Source: Caldimonas tepidiphila
GTDB taxonomy: Bacteria > Pseudomonadota > Gammaproteobacteria > Burkholderiales > Burkholderiaceae_C
Direction: 5' to 3'
Assembly: GCF_003569765.1 (NCBI RefSeq)
Contig: NZ_QXMG01000038.1
Coordinates: 1-58,966, forward strand
DNA: 58,966 bases
Part shown: positions 1-8,834 of the stretch, piece after piece
Layout: each line of letters opens with the position of its first letter
Position numbering within the stretch: position 1 is the stretch's first letter
Position numbers and translations under genes: made by a program
The notes under the pieces: generated by a model
Told to the model about the DNA's origin: nothing
Databases searched by the model: none
What the model saw: only the letters and a program-made list of their open reading frames with translations

Positions 1-50
1 GCCTCCTGCCCCAGCCCGCCGGCTGATCCTCAGTTCAGCACCCCGGCTGA

Positions 51-374
51 ATACGTACCTTCGGCCAGCCCCTGGTCGGGCTCGAGCACTACGGCAGCTA
101 CGCCTGCCGCAATGTCTACGGTCGAACGGAGGGACGGCGCAGTCGCCACGCGACGGCCGATGCACTGGATGTGGCAGGCTTCGTGCTCGCCGACGGCCGG
201 CGCATCCGGGTGCAGCAGCACTGGCACGAGGGCGACGACGTCGCCGCGCGCTTCCTGCGGGAGGTGCATCGCGGCGCCTGCCGCTTCTTCGATGGCGTGC
301 TGGGCCCTGGCTACAACGTCGCCCATCGCGACCATCTGCACCTCGAACGCGGCCCCTCGCGCATCTGTCGCTGA
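51..374 (+). pseudogene. Extensin-like C-terminal domain protein, 3' remnant
   Basis: The reading frame from 51 to the TGA at 372-374 encodes about 107 residues typical of the extensin-like C-terminal family of secreted proteins: a GLEHYGSYACRN segment, then ATADALDVAGFVLADGRRI, and an end HRDHLHLERGPSRICR. The same frame is closed by TGA codons at 24-26 and 48-50, yet the residues around the second stop still look family-like (VQHPG*IRTFGQPLV). No start codon lies between the stop and the conserved region. It is either a pseudogene with nonsense changes or a gene whose frame is broken near the window edge. The biochemical role of the family is not established. Confidence 0.6.
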
Positions 375-792
375 AATTGCACTGCGACCGGGCGCGCGGT
401 GAAAGCTGCCGTCCTTGCCCTTGGAATCAGCGTTTTTCGCCATTCCCGCATCCCCCGGGAAGCGGGGCTGTGCCATTCGCGCGACGAACGAGTGCTCACA
501 TGCCTCTCATGTGTAACGACTGCGGGAGATCCGGACGGCGTGAAAACCAACACCAGTTGCAGGCATGGTGCAACTTGGTAATTTCCCTGCCCGCAGGGAG
601 AAATGCCGCGTCTAGGCACATCGTTGGCTCTCGGTGTGCCGTTTCTTGCAAGCGCGTCGTGTCGCCGGCGCTGTTACATGTCGGGAAAACCCCACGGCTT
701 GTTACCGCGCGGGTGTCGGGCTTGCATTGAAATCGGCAGCGCCAGCAGGGACATGACGCTTGCGGTGCACGGCGATCCTGCCGCAGCCGCCC
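375..792. other. Intergenic stretch before opgG
   Basis: No coding region is supported in these 418 bases. Candidate promoter elements for opgG are listed separately at 556-584. GC content is visibly lower around 480-680 than in the flanking genes, as expected for a regulatory region. Confidence 0.5.
556..584 (+). promoter_or_regulatory. Candidate opgGH promoter with overlapping inverted repeat
   Basis: TTGCAG (557-562) and TAATTT (579-584) are separated by 16 bases and resemble a sigma-70 promoter. The -35 side overlaps a perfect 6-bp inverted repeat, GTTGCA-N7-TGCAAC (556-574), which could be an operator. This is inference from motif shape only; the site is about 210 bases upstream of the first opgG ATG. 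Confidence 0.3.
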
Positions 793-2430
793 ATGACCCA
801 GAACCTGTCGACGATGAGATTCCGCCTGACTGCCTTGCACTCCGTCTTTTCCTCCCCCCGGCCACTGCGCCGTGATCGCTCCTTGCCGCACGCGCATCTC
901 GCCGGGGCGGAATGCGGGGCGCGCGGACGGGGTGCGAAGCTGCTGCTCGGGCTCGCCGCCTGGGCCCTTGCCGGCGCGGTGCAGGCCTTCGGCTTCGACG
1001 ATCTGGCGCGGCGCGCCGAGCGACTCGCGCGCCAGCCGCACCGGCCCACCGCCGCAGCGCTCCCGCTCGAGCTGAAGGAGCTGAGCTACGACCAGTACCG
1101 CGACATCCGCTTCCGTCCCGAGCGGGCGCTGTGGCGCCGCGAGGGCCTGCCCTTCGAGCTGATGTTCTTCCATCTCGGCAAGTTCGCCACCGACCCGGTG
1201 CGGATCAACGAGATCACGCCCCAGGGCGAGGTGAGGCACATCGCCTTCGACCGCGCCGACTTCGACTACGGCCGCAACCGCCTCGACCCCCAGAGCTGGG
1301 GCGACCTCGGCTTCGCGGGTTTCCGGGTGCACTACCCGGTCAACACGCCCGAGTACAAGGACGAGGTGGTCGTGTTCCTCGGCGCCAGCTACTTCCGGGC
1401 CGTGGGGCGCGAGCAGCGCTACGGCCTGTCGGCGCGCGGCCTCGCGATCGACACGGTGGGCGGGCAGGGCGAGGAGTTCCCGCGCTTCACCGAGTTCTGG
1501 ATCGAGCGCCCCGCGTCCGGCGCGGACTCGCTGAGCTTCCTGGCGCTGCTCGAGTCGCCGCGCGCGACCGGCGCCTACCGCTTCGTGCTGCGCCCGGGCA
1601 AGCCCACCGAGCTCGAGGTGCAGTCGCGCGTGTTCCTGCGCGGCCCGGTCGCGACGCTCGGCATCGCGCCGCTGACCAGCATGTTCATGTACGGCGAGAA
1701 CCAGCCGCTCGCCGGGCATTTCCGACCCGAGGTGCACGACTCGGACGGTCTGTCGATCGCGAGCGCCGACGGCGAATGGCTGTGGCGGCCGCTGCTGAAT
1801 CCGTCGCGCACGCAGGTCAACTCCTTCGCGATGCGCGGCATCCGGGGCTTCGGGCTGATGCAGCGCGACCGGGCCTTCCCGAGCTACGAGGACGTCGAGG
1901 CGCGCTACGAGTTGCGCCCGAGCGCCTGGGTCGAGCCGCTCAACGACTGGGGCCCGGGTCGCGTCGAGCTGGTCCAGCTGCCGACCCCCGACGAGACCAA
2001 CGACAACATCGTCGCCTACTGGGTGCCGGAGCGGCTCCCGGCGCCGGGACGGCCGCTCGAGATGAACTACCGGCTGCGCTGGCAGGGCCGCGAGGACCAG
2101 CGCCCGCCCAATGGCTGGACCGTGCAGACGCGCACCGGCCGCGGCTTCGAGGAGCCGGCGCCCGGCGAGCACCAGTACATCGTCGACTTCGCCGGCCCGG
2201 CGCTCGACGCACTGCCCGGCGATGCGGGGGTCGAGCCGGTCGTCTCGGTCGGCCCGAACGCGCGGCTGCTCGAGCGCAACGCCTATCGCAACGACGCTGC
2301 CGGCGGCTGGCGCATGACGCTGCGCGTGCAGCGCCTGGACGCCTCGCAGCCGGTCGAACTGCGCGCTTTCCTCCAACGCGGGGCGGATGCCCTTACCGAA
2401 ACATGGACGTCCCTCATTCCACCGAACTGA
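793..2430 (+). CDS. opgG: Glucans biosynthesis protein G (periplasmic)
   Basis: OpgG acts in the periplasm in building the branches of osmoregulated periplasmic glucans (OPGs) on the backbone made by OpgH. The mature protein begins after a hydrophobic stretch ending AGAVQA and opens with FGFDDLARRAERLA, the usual OpgG start; the body carries the conserved YDQYRDIRFRPERALWR and MFMYGENQP segments, and the total of about 545 residues is close to the E. coli 511. The start is uncertain: ATG 793, ATG 814 and a TTG at 760 are all in frame, none has a strong ribosome binding site, and all leave a long N-region before the signal peptide. The 3' end overlaps opgH by 28 bases, so the pair is one operon. 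Confidence 0.93.
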   Translation: MTQNLSTMRFRLTALHSVFSSPRPLRRDRSLPHAHLAGAECGARGRGAKLLLGLAAWALAGAVQAFGFDDLARRAERLARQPHRPTAAALPLELKELSYDQYRDIRFRPERALWRREGLPFELMFFHLGKFATDPVRINEITPQGEVRHIAFDRADFDYGRNRLDPQSWGDLGFAGFRVHYPVNTPEYKDEVVVFLGASYFRAVGREQRYGLSARGLAIDTVGGQGEEFPRFTEFWIERPASGADSLSFLALLESPRATGAYRFVLRPGKPTELEVQSRVFLRGPVATLGIAPLTSMFMYGENQPLAGHFRPEVHDSDGLSIASADGEWLWRPLLNPSRTQVNSFAMRGIRGFGLMQRDRAFPSYEDVEARYELRPSAWVEPLNDWGPGRVELVQLPTPDETNDNIVAYWVPERLPAPGRPLEMNYRLRWQGREDQRPPNGWTVQTRTGRGFEEPAPGEHQYIVDFAGPALDALPGDAGVEPVVSVGPNARLLERNAYRNDAAGGWRMTLRVQRLDASQPVELRAFLQRGADALTETWTSLIPPN

Positions 2431-4706
2431 TCCTGGACCGCCGGAGCCGCACCCGTGCTCCTGCCAACGCGAGGCCGCCGAGCGGTGGAGCGGGGCCGAG
2501 CATGCCGCCATTGCACCGCGGCAGCATGGTGGCGAGGCCGTGGCACGGCTTCTGGCGCGGCCTCGCCGACATGCTGCAGGGCCGCGAGCCGGCGATCCGC
2601 TGCGCGGGCACCGGCACCCATCCCTCGCTACAGCATGTCGCCGAGCGCCGCCGGCGCACGCTGATGCTGCTCGTGGCCGCGTCGGCGGCGATGGCCACCG
2701 CGCTGCTCGCCGGCGCGCAGCCCGACGGCGACAGCCTGCCGCTGCGCGTGGTTCAGATCGGCCTCTTCAGCCTGCTGTTCGCCTGGGTCGCGGCGGGCTT
2801 CTTCACGGCGGTGATGGGTTTCGTGGTGCTGGTGCGCGGCGACCGGCACGGCCTGTCGCGCAAGTCGGTGGACGGCCGGCCGATCGCGGCCGACGCCCGC
2901 ACCGCGATCATCATGCCGATCTGCAACGAGCATGTCGCGACGGTGTTCGCCGGCTTGCGGGCGACCTGCGAGTCGCTCGCGGCGGCGGGCGGCGCGCGGC
3001 TCTTCGACGTGTTCGTGCTGTCCGACACCAGCGACCCGGACCTGCGCGTCGCGGAGCTGGCTGCCTGGGCCGAGCTGCGGGAGTCGCTCGGCGAGGCCGG
3101 CTCGCATGTCCACTACCGCTGGCGCCAGCGCCGCACCAAGCGCAAGGCCGGCAACGTGGCCGACTTCTGCCGCCGCTGGGGGCGCAACTACCGCTACATG
3201 GTCGTGCTCGATGCCGACAGCGTGATGAGCGGCGACTGCCTGCTGACGCTGGTGCGGCTGATGGAGGCGAACCCGCGCGCCGGCATCATCCAGACCGCGC
3301 CGCAGGGCTGCGGGCTCGACACGCCGCATGCACGGGCGCAGCAGTTCGCATCGCACCTGACCGGCCGCCTGTTCGCGATCGGCATGCAGTACTGGCAGCT
3401 CGGCGAGTCGCACTACTGGGGCCACAACGCGATCATCCGCGTCGAGCCCTTCATGAGGCATTGCGCGCTGGCGCCGCTGCCGGGGGAGGGCTCGCTCAGC
3501 GGCGAGATCCTGTCGCACGACTTCGTCGAGGCGGCGCTGATGCGCCGGGCCGGCTACCAGGTCTGGCTGGTGCACGACCTGGCGGGCAGCTACGAGCAGC
3601 ATCCGCCCAACCTGCTGACCGAGCTGCAGCGCGACCGGCGCTGGTGCCAGGGCAACCTGCAGAACGCGCGCCTGATCACCGAGCCCGGCCTGCATCCGGT
3701 GCATCGCGCGATGCTCGCCACCGGCGTGATGGCCTACCTGTCGGCACCGCTGTGGATGGCCTTCGTGCTGATCGGCGGCGGGCTGTGGCTGATGGGGGGC
3801 GACCCGCTGCTGCCCGGCACGGGAGGCCTGTCGACGCAGGGGCTGGCGCTCTGGAGCGCCACCTTCGTGATGCTTGCGCTGCCGCGCATGCTCGGCATGG
3901 CCGCAGCGATGATGCGCCGCGAGCAGGGGCAGTACGGCGGCTCCCTGCGCCTCGCGCAGAGCACGCTGATCGAGGCGGGGCTGTCGATGCTGCAGGCGCC
4001 GCTGCGGATGGTCGCGCACACGATCTTCGTGCTGGGCGCGCTGACCGGGCTGCGGCTGGACTGGAAGTCGCCCCCGCGCGAGGCCGAGGACGTGCCCTGG
4101 AGCGAGGCGGCGCGCCGCTTCGGCCCGATCAGCCTGGGCGTGCTGCTGCTGATGGCCGCGGCGGTGCAGGTCGATGCCTCGGCCCTGCTGTGGTTCGCCC
4201 CGATCGTGCTGCCGCTGCTGCTGGCGGTGCCGATCGCGGTGTTCACCAGCCGCTCGGAGATCGGCGCGCGCTTGCGCCGCGAGCGTTTGCTGCTGATCCC
4301 GGAGGAGACCTGGGCGCCCGCGGTGCTGCGCCAGGCCTGGGCCCATGCCCGCCGGAGCAGGCCCTTGCCGGGCTGGAACGAGTTGATGAACGATCCCTGG
4401 CTGTTCAGCGTGGTGCGAGCCGCGCCCGGCCCGCGCCACACCGCACGCGGCATCCGCGCCCTGACGCGGCGCGCGATGATGCGGCGCCTGAACGCGCAGG
4501 AGGACGGTCCGGGCAGGCTGCCGGCCACCGAGCGCCTGCGCTGCCTGAGCGAGCCGCACACGCTCGAGATGCTGCGCAGCCGCTGGGGGGCGATGCGCAA
4601 CGTCGAGGCCTCGCGCTTCGTGCTGACCGAGGATCGCGCACCGGTCCTGCCTCCGCCGGGAGGCCTTCCCCAGGCCGTGCTGAGGGCAGAGGCCGCGGGA
4701 CGCTGA
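2403..4706 (+). CDS. opgH: Glucans biosynthesis glucosyltransferase H
   Basis: Inner-membrane family 2 glycosyltransferase that polymerises UDP-glucose into the linear OPG backbone and exports it. The 767-residue protein shows the GT2 core: IIMPICNEHVATVF, LSDTSDPDLR, the DxD-type LDADSVMSGD and the acceptor motif QRDRRWCQGN (near residue 410). Hydrophobic segments flank the catalytic domain (LMLLVAASAAMATALLAG near the N-terminus, several after residue 430). ATG 2403 lies inside the opgG 3' end in another frame, giving translational coupling. The gene ends just before a strong terminator hairpin. Confidence 0.96.
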   Translation: MDVPHSTELILDRRSRTRAPANARPPSGGAGPSMPPLHRGSMVARPWHGFWRGLADMLQGREPAIRCAGTGTHPSLQHVAERRRRTLMLLVAASAAMATALLAGAQPDGDSLPLRVVQIGLFSLLFAWVAAGFFTAVMGFVVLVRGDRHGLSRKSVDGRPIAADARTAIIMPICNEHVATVFAGLRATCESLAAAGGARLFDVFVLSDTSDPDLRVAELAAWAELRESLGEAGSHVHYRWRQRRTKRKAGNVADFCRRWGRNYRYMVVLDADSVMSGDCLLTLVRLMEANPRAGIIQTAPQGCGLDTPHARAQQFASHLTGRLFAIGMQYWQLGESHYWGHNAIIRVEPFMRHCALAPLPGEGSLSGEILSHDFVEAALMRRAGYQVWLVHDLAGSYEQHPPNLLTELQRDRRWCQGNLQNARLITEPGLHPVHRAMLATGVMAYLSAPLWMAFVLIGGGLWLMGGDPLLPGTGGLSTQGLALWSATFVMLALPRMLGMAAAMMRREQGQYGGSLRLAQSTLIEAGLSMLQAPLRMVAHTIFVLGALTGLRLDWKSPPREAEDVPWSEAARRFGPISLGVLLLMAAAVQVDASALLWFAPIVLPLLLAVPIAVFTSRSEIGARLRRERLLLIPEETWAPAVLRQAWAHARRSRPLPGWNELMNDPWLFSVVRAAPGPRHTARGIRALTRRAMMRRLNAQEDGPGRLPATERLRCLSEPHTLEMLRSRWGAMRNVEASRFVLTEDRAPVLPPPGGLPQAVLRAEAAGR

Positions 4707-4711
4707 AAACG

Positions 4712-4743
4712 AAAAAGGCCTTGCATCGCTGCAAGGCCTTTTT
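4712..4743. terminator. Bidirectional terminator between opgH and tRNA-Asn
   Basis: A near-perfect hairpin (AAAAAGGCCTTGC, short loop, GCAAGGCCTTTTT) has an A-run on one side and a T-run on the other, so it can end opgH on the plus strand and the tRNA-Asn transcript on the minus strand. An almost identical hairpin follows the second tRNA copy at 5015-5046. Confidence 0.85.
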
Positions 4744-4754
4744 CTTCAGTTCCT

Positions 4755-4830
4755 TGGCTCCCCGACCTGGGCTCGAACCAGGGACCTACGGATTAACAGT
4801 CCGGCGCTCTACCGACTGAGCTATCGGGGA
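4755..4830 (-). tRNA. tRNA-Asn (GUU), copy 1
   Basis: Read on the minus strand, the 76-nt gene begins TCCCCGATAGCTCAG, has anticodon GTT in CTGTTAAT, the T-loop GGTTCGAGCCC, a 7-bp acceptor stem (TCCCCGA/TCGGGGA), discriminator G and an encoded CCA (4755-4757). It is identical in its mature part to the copy at 5056-5131. Confidence 0.97.
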
Positions 4831-5014
4831 ACTGAGACTGTGATTCTATGACGGTTTTTGAAGATTGTGCAAGCCCCAAACGTTCTTTCTTTGCCTGAAA
4901 CGCTACCAAGGGGACGTGGGGCGTGAGGGCCCGAGCCGGCCGGCGGAGGATCCTCGCGTCTTCTGGCAAGCTGTTGGAGTGTCAGTCGGGACACGTGACG
5001 TTGCACTCCAAAGC

Positions 5015-5046
5015 AAAAAGGCCTTGCATCGCTGCAAGGCCTTTTT
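5015..5046. terminator. Terminator downstream of tRNA-Asn copy 2
   Basis: Hairpin with the same stem as 4712-4743 (AAAAAGGCCTTGC/GCAAGGCCTTTTT). It follows the second tRNA-Asn on the minus strand. Its repetition shows that the tandem duplication included the terminator as well as the tRNA. Confidence 0.8.
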
Positions 5047-5055
5047 TCAGTTTTT

Positions 5056-5131
5056 TGGCTCCCCGACCTGGGCTCGAACCAGGGACCTACGGATTAACAG
5101 TCCGGCGCTCTACCGACTGAGCTATCGGGGA
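5056..5131 (-). tRNA. tRNA-Asn (GUU), copy 2
   Basis: Second 76-nt tRNA-Asn with anticodon GTT, the same acceptor stem and encoded CCA at 5056-5058. The repeat unit (hairpin, tRNA and the flanking GAACTGAGA) recurs about 300 bases apart, pointing to a tandem duplication. Confidence 0.97.
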
Positions 5132-5193
5132 ACTGAGAATGAAATTATAGGCAGACTTTCAAGCGTCTTGCAAGCGGTTTTTTCGCTCCCCGT

Positions 5194-7374
5194 TCAGAAA
5201 TCGGCCTGCAGCGACAGCCGCCAGGTGCGCGGCGCGAGCGGGTAGAGGTAGATGTGCTCGTACTGGTAGGGCGATTCCCTCCAGGCCCGCTTGTCCGCGA
5301 CGTTGTCGACGCCAGCCCGCCAGGTCAGCAGCGTGCCGTTGACGCGCTGTTCGTGCGAGAGGCCAAGGTCGATCCGGGTCCACGAGGGAATGCGCGCGCT
5401 GCCTGCCCCCGGCTCCACCATGCGGTCCCCTTCGTGAGTCAGTCCGGCCAGCAGTCGCAGCCCCGGCACGACTGCAACGCGATGCCCGGCCTGCAGCTTG
5501 GCGGTGAACTCGGGGACATTGGGGGGGCGCTGGCCGTTGACGGCCGGCACCGCGCTGCCGCGCCTTTGGGCGTCGAGCACCATCACGCTGCCGCCGAGTT
5601 CCCACAGCGAGGAGCGCAGCGTGCCGCCGGCCTCGACACCCCGGTGGCGGGCGTCGCCATCGGCCTGCAGGGTGCAGGTGTTGCCCGGCGTGTCGCTGCC
5701 GCAATCGCTTCCGACGCCCTGGGCCACGGGACGGCGCATGTCGAACCAGGCGAATTGCCAGGCGAGCGGCTGCCCGGCTGACTTGAGGCCGAACTCGGTC
5801 TGCCGGCTCTTCAGCGCCGGCAACGCCTCGCCGCGGTTGGTGTAGCGCGCCCGGTTCGGGGCGACTTCCGATTCGATCCCCTGGCCCCAGCTCGCATAGA
5901 CCAACTGTCCCGACGAGAGCCGATGGCTCAGCGCCAGCCAGGGCGTCGTGAAGGACTGGGTGTACTCGGTGCGACGCGAACCGTTGGTGCGCACGCTCTC
6001 GCGTTCGATGCGGGTATGGCGCAGGCCGAGCCAAGCGTCCCAGCCCGGGGCGAGCTGCACCGCGTCGCGCAGGTACAGCTCGGTGGACTCCTCGGTGCGG
6101 TTGGTGTTCTGCGCGAGGCCTCCGGGGGAGGAGGGCACCGTCACCGTCCCGCTGATGTTGCCGGTTCCTGCGAAATCCTCGACCCTTGCCTGCAGCCGGG
6201 TCTCGTGGCGCGACAGCAGCACGCCGGCGCCGAGTTCGTGCTTCATCCCGCCGGTCGCGAAGCGTCCCCGGACGCCGACATCGAGCGCATCGGTCTGGCG
6301 CCGCTCCTTGTCGCTGCGGTACTCGTAGAGATCGAAGTCGCCGTTCGGGCAGTAGCGGTCGCCGTAGTAGGCGGAAGCGTCGGTGCAGCCGAAGGGATAG
6401 GCCAGCCGGTCGTCGGTATGCAGGCGCTGCGTGCCGGCATGGGCGACGAGGCTCCAGTCGGCATCGAGACGCTGCTGCAGGCGCAGCGATGCGGTGTTCC
6501 CCTCCATCACCACCGGCAGCGACCAGGGCTGATTGTTCAGGTTGGTGCGCGGATCGATGTTGCGGGCGTTCGGTACGTCCGGACCCAGCAGGCTGAAGCC
6601 CGGCTGGCTTGGCTGGCTGCGCCGGCTGGTCTCGAACTCGGCTTCCAGTCGCGTGTCGGGACTCAGGCGCCAGTCGGCGGCAAGGGCGAGCAGGCGACGG
6701 TGCCCCTCGTCGCTGCGCAGCGGCGAGTCGAGATGCTCGTAGGCTGCGTTCACGCGCAGGCCGAAGGCCTCTCCCTCGCCGAAGCGCTCACCGATGTCGA
6801 GGCTCGCGCCGCGGGTGTTGCGGCTGCGCCAGCCGAGCTCGAGCGAGCGCACCCGGCCCTCGGGCCGCTTGACGACGTAGTTCACCAGGCCGCCAGGCGC
6901 GCTCGTGCCGGCCTGGATGCCGCTCGTGCCCTTGAGGACCTCGACGGCGGACTTGTTCTCCAGCGGGATGCTGGTTTCGCCGCTGATCGGCAGGCCGTCG
7001 CGGCGGTAGTTGTAGCGGTAGTCGAGCGCGTAGCCGCGCACCGTCAGGTTGTCCCAGTAGCCGGCCGCGTTGTAGGCGTCGCTGACGCCGGCATCGAGGG
7101 ACACCAGGTCGGCGAGGCGCTGTGCGCCGCGCTCCTTCAGGCGCTCCTGCGTGACGACGCTCGCCTGCAGCGGCGTCTCGGCCAGCGGGCGCTCGCCGAA
7201 GCCGGTGACGGCGGCGCGGGCGGCGGGGTTGCGGCCGGTGACGGTGACGGTGGGCAGCTCGCTGCTGGCCTGGGCGAGTGCCTGGGACAGGGGCAGCAGC
7301 GCCAGCAGCGCGGCGGCTGCCACGGGAGCCTGCCGCCGCAGCGAGGCGGGCAGGTCGGAGGAATGGGTGGCCAT
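5194..7374 (-). CDS. TonB-dependent receptor, probably for thiamine or a precursor
   Basis: Outer-membrane TonB-dependent receptor of 726 residues. A signal peptide (LLALLPLSQALAQA) is followed by a TonB box-like LPTVTVTG, a plug domain (about residues 55-170, with NLTVRGYALDYRYNYRRDGL and VEVLKGTSGIQAG) and a beta-barrel ending WRLSLQADF with the usual terminal Phe. By family it resembles siderophore receptors. The leader contains a clear TPP riboswitch (7431-7516), so a role in uptake of thiamine or a thiamine precursor is more likely than iron uptake; that is inference from regulation. The gene is monocistronic. The start at 7374 has only a weak GAAAG as ribosome binding site. Confidence 0.9.
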   Translation of the reverse strand: MATHSSDLPASLRRQAPVAAAALLALLPLSQALAQASSELPTVTVTGRNPAARAAVTGFGERPLAETPLQASVVTQERLKERGAQRLADLVSLDAGVSDAYNAAGYWDNLTVRGYALDYRYNYRRDGLPISGETSIPLENKSAVEVLKGTSGIQAGTSAPGGLVNYVVKRPEGRVRSLELGWRSRNTRGASLDIGERFGEGEAFGLRVNAAYEHLDSPLRSDEGHRRLLALAADWRLSPDTRLEAEFETSRRSQPSQPGFSLLGPDVPNARNIDPRTNLNNQPWSLPVVMEGNTASLRLQQRLDADWSLVAHAGTQRLHTDDRLAYPFGCTDASAYYGDRYCPNGDFDLYEYRSDKERRQTDALDVGVRGRFATGGMKHELGAGVLLSRHETRLQARVEDFAGTGNISGTVTVPSSPGGLAQNTNRTEESTELYLRDAVQLAPGWDAWLGLRHTRIERESVRTNGSRRTEYTQSFTTPWLALSHRLSSGQLVYASWGQGIESEVAPNRARYTNRGEALPALKSRQTEFGLKSAGQPLAWQFAWFDMRRPVAQGVGSDCGSDTPGNTCTLQADGDARHRGVEAGGTLRSSLWELGGSVMVLDAQRRGSAVPAVNGQRPPNVPEFTAKLQAGHRVAVVPGLRLLAGLTHEGDRMVEPGAGSARIPSWTRIDLGLSHEQRVNGTLLTWRAGVDNVADKRAWRESPYQYEHIYLYPLAPRTWRLSLQADF

Positions 7375-7430
7375 CGTGGTCTTTCGCGAGCGACGGCAGG
7401 TCGGCGCCGCGGGCGGCCGAGCCCCAGCGG

Positions 7431-7516
7431 ATCGCTTCCCTGCGCGAGGATGATCTCAATCAGGTTCCAAGGGACTTTCTCAGCCGGGCCGACAGGCGGC
7501 CCGACACCCCCAGCGA
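7431..7516 (-). promoter_or_regulatory. TPP (THI box) riboswitch
   Basis: Read on the minus strand, the leader of the TonB receptor contains the conserved parts of the thiamine pyrophosphate aptamer in order: CTGGGGGTG, a short GC-rich hairpin, GGCTGAGA, then CCCTTGGAACCTGAT and finally CGCGCAGGGAAGC. The aptamer ends about 57 bases before the start codon, leaving room for a GC-rich expression platform. Binding of TPP is expected to lower expression of the receptor. Confidence 0.92.
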
Positions 7517-7596
7517 ATGCGGAATCCGGCCCAGGGCCGGTCAGCGGGGGCGGATTATCGCGCGACAGGGCAGGGCGCCTGTCCACGACGCGCAAC

Positions 7597-7620
7597 AAAA
7601 AGCCCGCCGGGTGGGCGGGC
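7597..7620 (-). terminator. Terminator of the ferredoxin reductase transcript
   Basis: On the minus strand a GCCCGCC/GGCGGGC stem with a five-base loop is followed by TTTTT. It lies just downstream of the reductase gene that ends at 7649. Confidence 0.8.
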
Positions 7621-7648
7621 CTGGATGCAGCGCGAGGGCCGGGCCGGC

Positions 7649-8749
7649 TCAGTCGCCGGCGGGCGGCGCCGCGACGCGCAGCACCTTGTGCAGCCGGGTG
7701 CTGGTGGTGGTGTATTCGAGCGGGATGCGCTGCCCGGGCAGCAGGTGCGCGGCGATGCCGAAGGCAGCGAGCGTCGCCTCGTGGAAGCCGCAGAGCAGCA
7801 GCTTGCGCTTGCCGGGGTAGGTGACGATGTCGCCCACCGCGAAGAGTCCCGGGACGCTGGTCTCGAACTTCTCGGTGTCGACGACGACCTGCTTGCGCTC
7901 GAGCGCCATGCCCCACTCGGCGATCGGGCCGAGCTTGGGGCTCACGCCGAGCTGCACCAGCAGCACGTCCAGCGGCACGACGCGCGCCTTGCCCTCGCTG
8001 TCCGTGAGCTGCACGCCGTCGAGCCGCTCGCCGCTCGCCTCGACGCCGCTCACCTGGCCGACGAGGAACTGCAGCCGGCCGGCGTCGCACAGCGCGCGCA
8101 TCGTCTCGAGCTTGCCCGGCGGCGCCTGGATGACGTTGCGCCGGTGCAGCAGCGTGACGCTCGCAGCGCGCTGCGGGCCCTCGTCCTGCGCGAACTCGAG
8201 CGCGCGGTCGAGCGCCGTCTCGTCGCCGCCGACCACCATCACGCGGCGGCCGGCGAATTCGGCCGGGTTCGCGACGCGGTAGAGCACCTGGCTGCCCTCG
8301 AAGCGCTCGAGGCCCTCAACCGTCAGCCGCCTCGGCTGGAAGGAGCCGACGCCGCCAGCGACGATCACGGTGCGCGCCAGGAAGCGCAGGCCGGCAGAGG
8401 TCTCGACGTCGAAGCGGCCGTCCTCGCGGCGGCGCAGCACGCTCACCTGCTGCCCGAGGTGGAAAGGCGTGCCGAAGGGCTCGATCTGCCGCGTCAGCAG
8501 CGCGACCAGTTCCCGGCCGGTGCAGCGCGGCACGCCGGGGATGTCGTAGATCGGCTTGTCGGGGTAGAGCTCGATGCACTGCCCGCCCACGTAGGGCAGC
8601 GAGTCGACGACATGGGCGCCGATCTCGAGCAGTCCGAGCTCGAACACCTGGAACAGGCCGGCGGGCCCGGCGCCGATGACGAGGGCATCGGTCTCGATCG
8701 GGGCGGCGGGCCGCGCTTCGGCGGTCGGCAGGGACGCGTCGTCGTTCAA
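7649..8749 (-). CDS. Thioredoxin reductase-like ferredoxin/flavodoxin-NADP+ reductase
   Basis: FAD-dependent NAD(P)H oxidoreductase of 366 residues related to thioredoxin reductase but without its CxxC pair, as in the ferredoxin-NADP+ reductases of this fold. It has the FAD motif VIGAGPAGLF near the N-terminus, YVGGQCIELYPDKPIYDIPG, a second nucleotide site VMVVGGDETALDRALE and the FAD-contacting GLFAVGDIVTYPGKRKL. The start is a TTG at 8747-8749 with CGGAG upstream; no ATG lies before the FAD motif in this frame. The preceding gene on the same strand is fdxA, a plausible electron partner. Confidence 0.88.
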   Translation of the reverse strand: MNDDASLPTAEARPAAPIETDALVIGAGPAGLFQVFELGLLEIGAHVVDSLPYVGGQCIELYPDKPIYDIPGVPRCTGRELVALLTRQIEPFGTPFHLGQQVSVLRRREDGRFDVETSAGLRFLARTVIVAGGVGSFQPRRLTVEGLERFEGSQVLYRVANPAEFAGRRVMVVGGDETALDRALEFAQDEGPQRAASVTLLHRRNVIQAPPGKLETMRALCDAGRLQFLVGQVSGVEASGERLDGVQLTDSEGKARVVPLDVLLVQLGVSPKLGPIAEWGMALERKQVVVDTEKFETSVPGLFAVGDIVTYPGKRKLLLCGFHEATLAAFGIAAHLLPGQRIPLEYTTTSTRLHKVLRVAAPPAGD

Positions 8750-8834
8750 GGGCGGCTCCGCGAGGAGTGCCGCCGCGGGCGGGCCGCGGCGGCGGTGGGC
8801 GGGATGCGTGGGGAAGGGAAGGCGTCGCCCGGGA

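Noticed and set aside
496-2511. Long minus-strand frame opposite opgG
   Set aside because: It is the antisense of a clear opgG and has arginine/alanine-rich composition without any domain; high GC makes such shadow frames common.
2628-4559. 643-codon minus-strand frame opposite opgH
   Set aside because: Antisense shadow of opgH; no recognisable family and biased composition.
7431-7516. Cobalamin riboswitch before the TonB receptor
   Set aside because: The conserved words CTGAGA and GAACCTGAT belong to the TPP aptamer; no B12 box is seen.
5923-7824. 633-codon plus-strand frame opposite the TonB receptor
   Set aside because: Antisense of a receptor with clear plug and barrel and of its riboswitch; no family match by eye.
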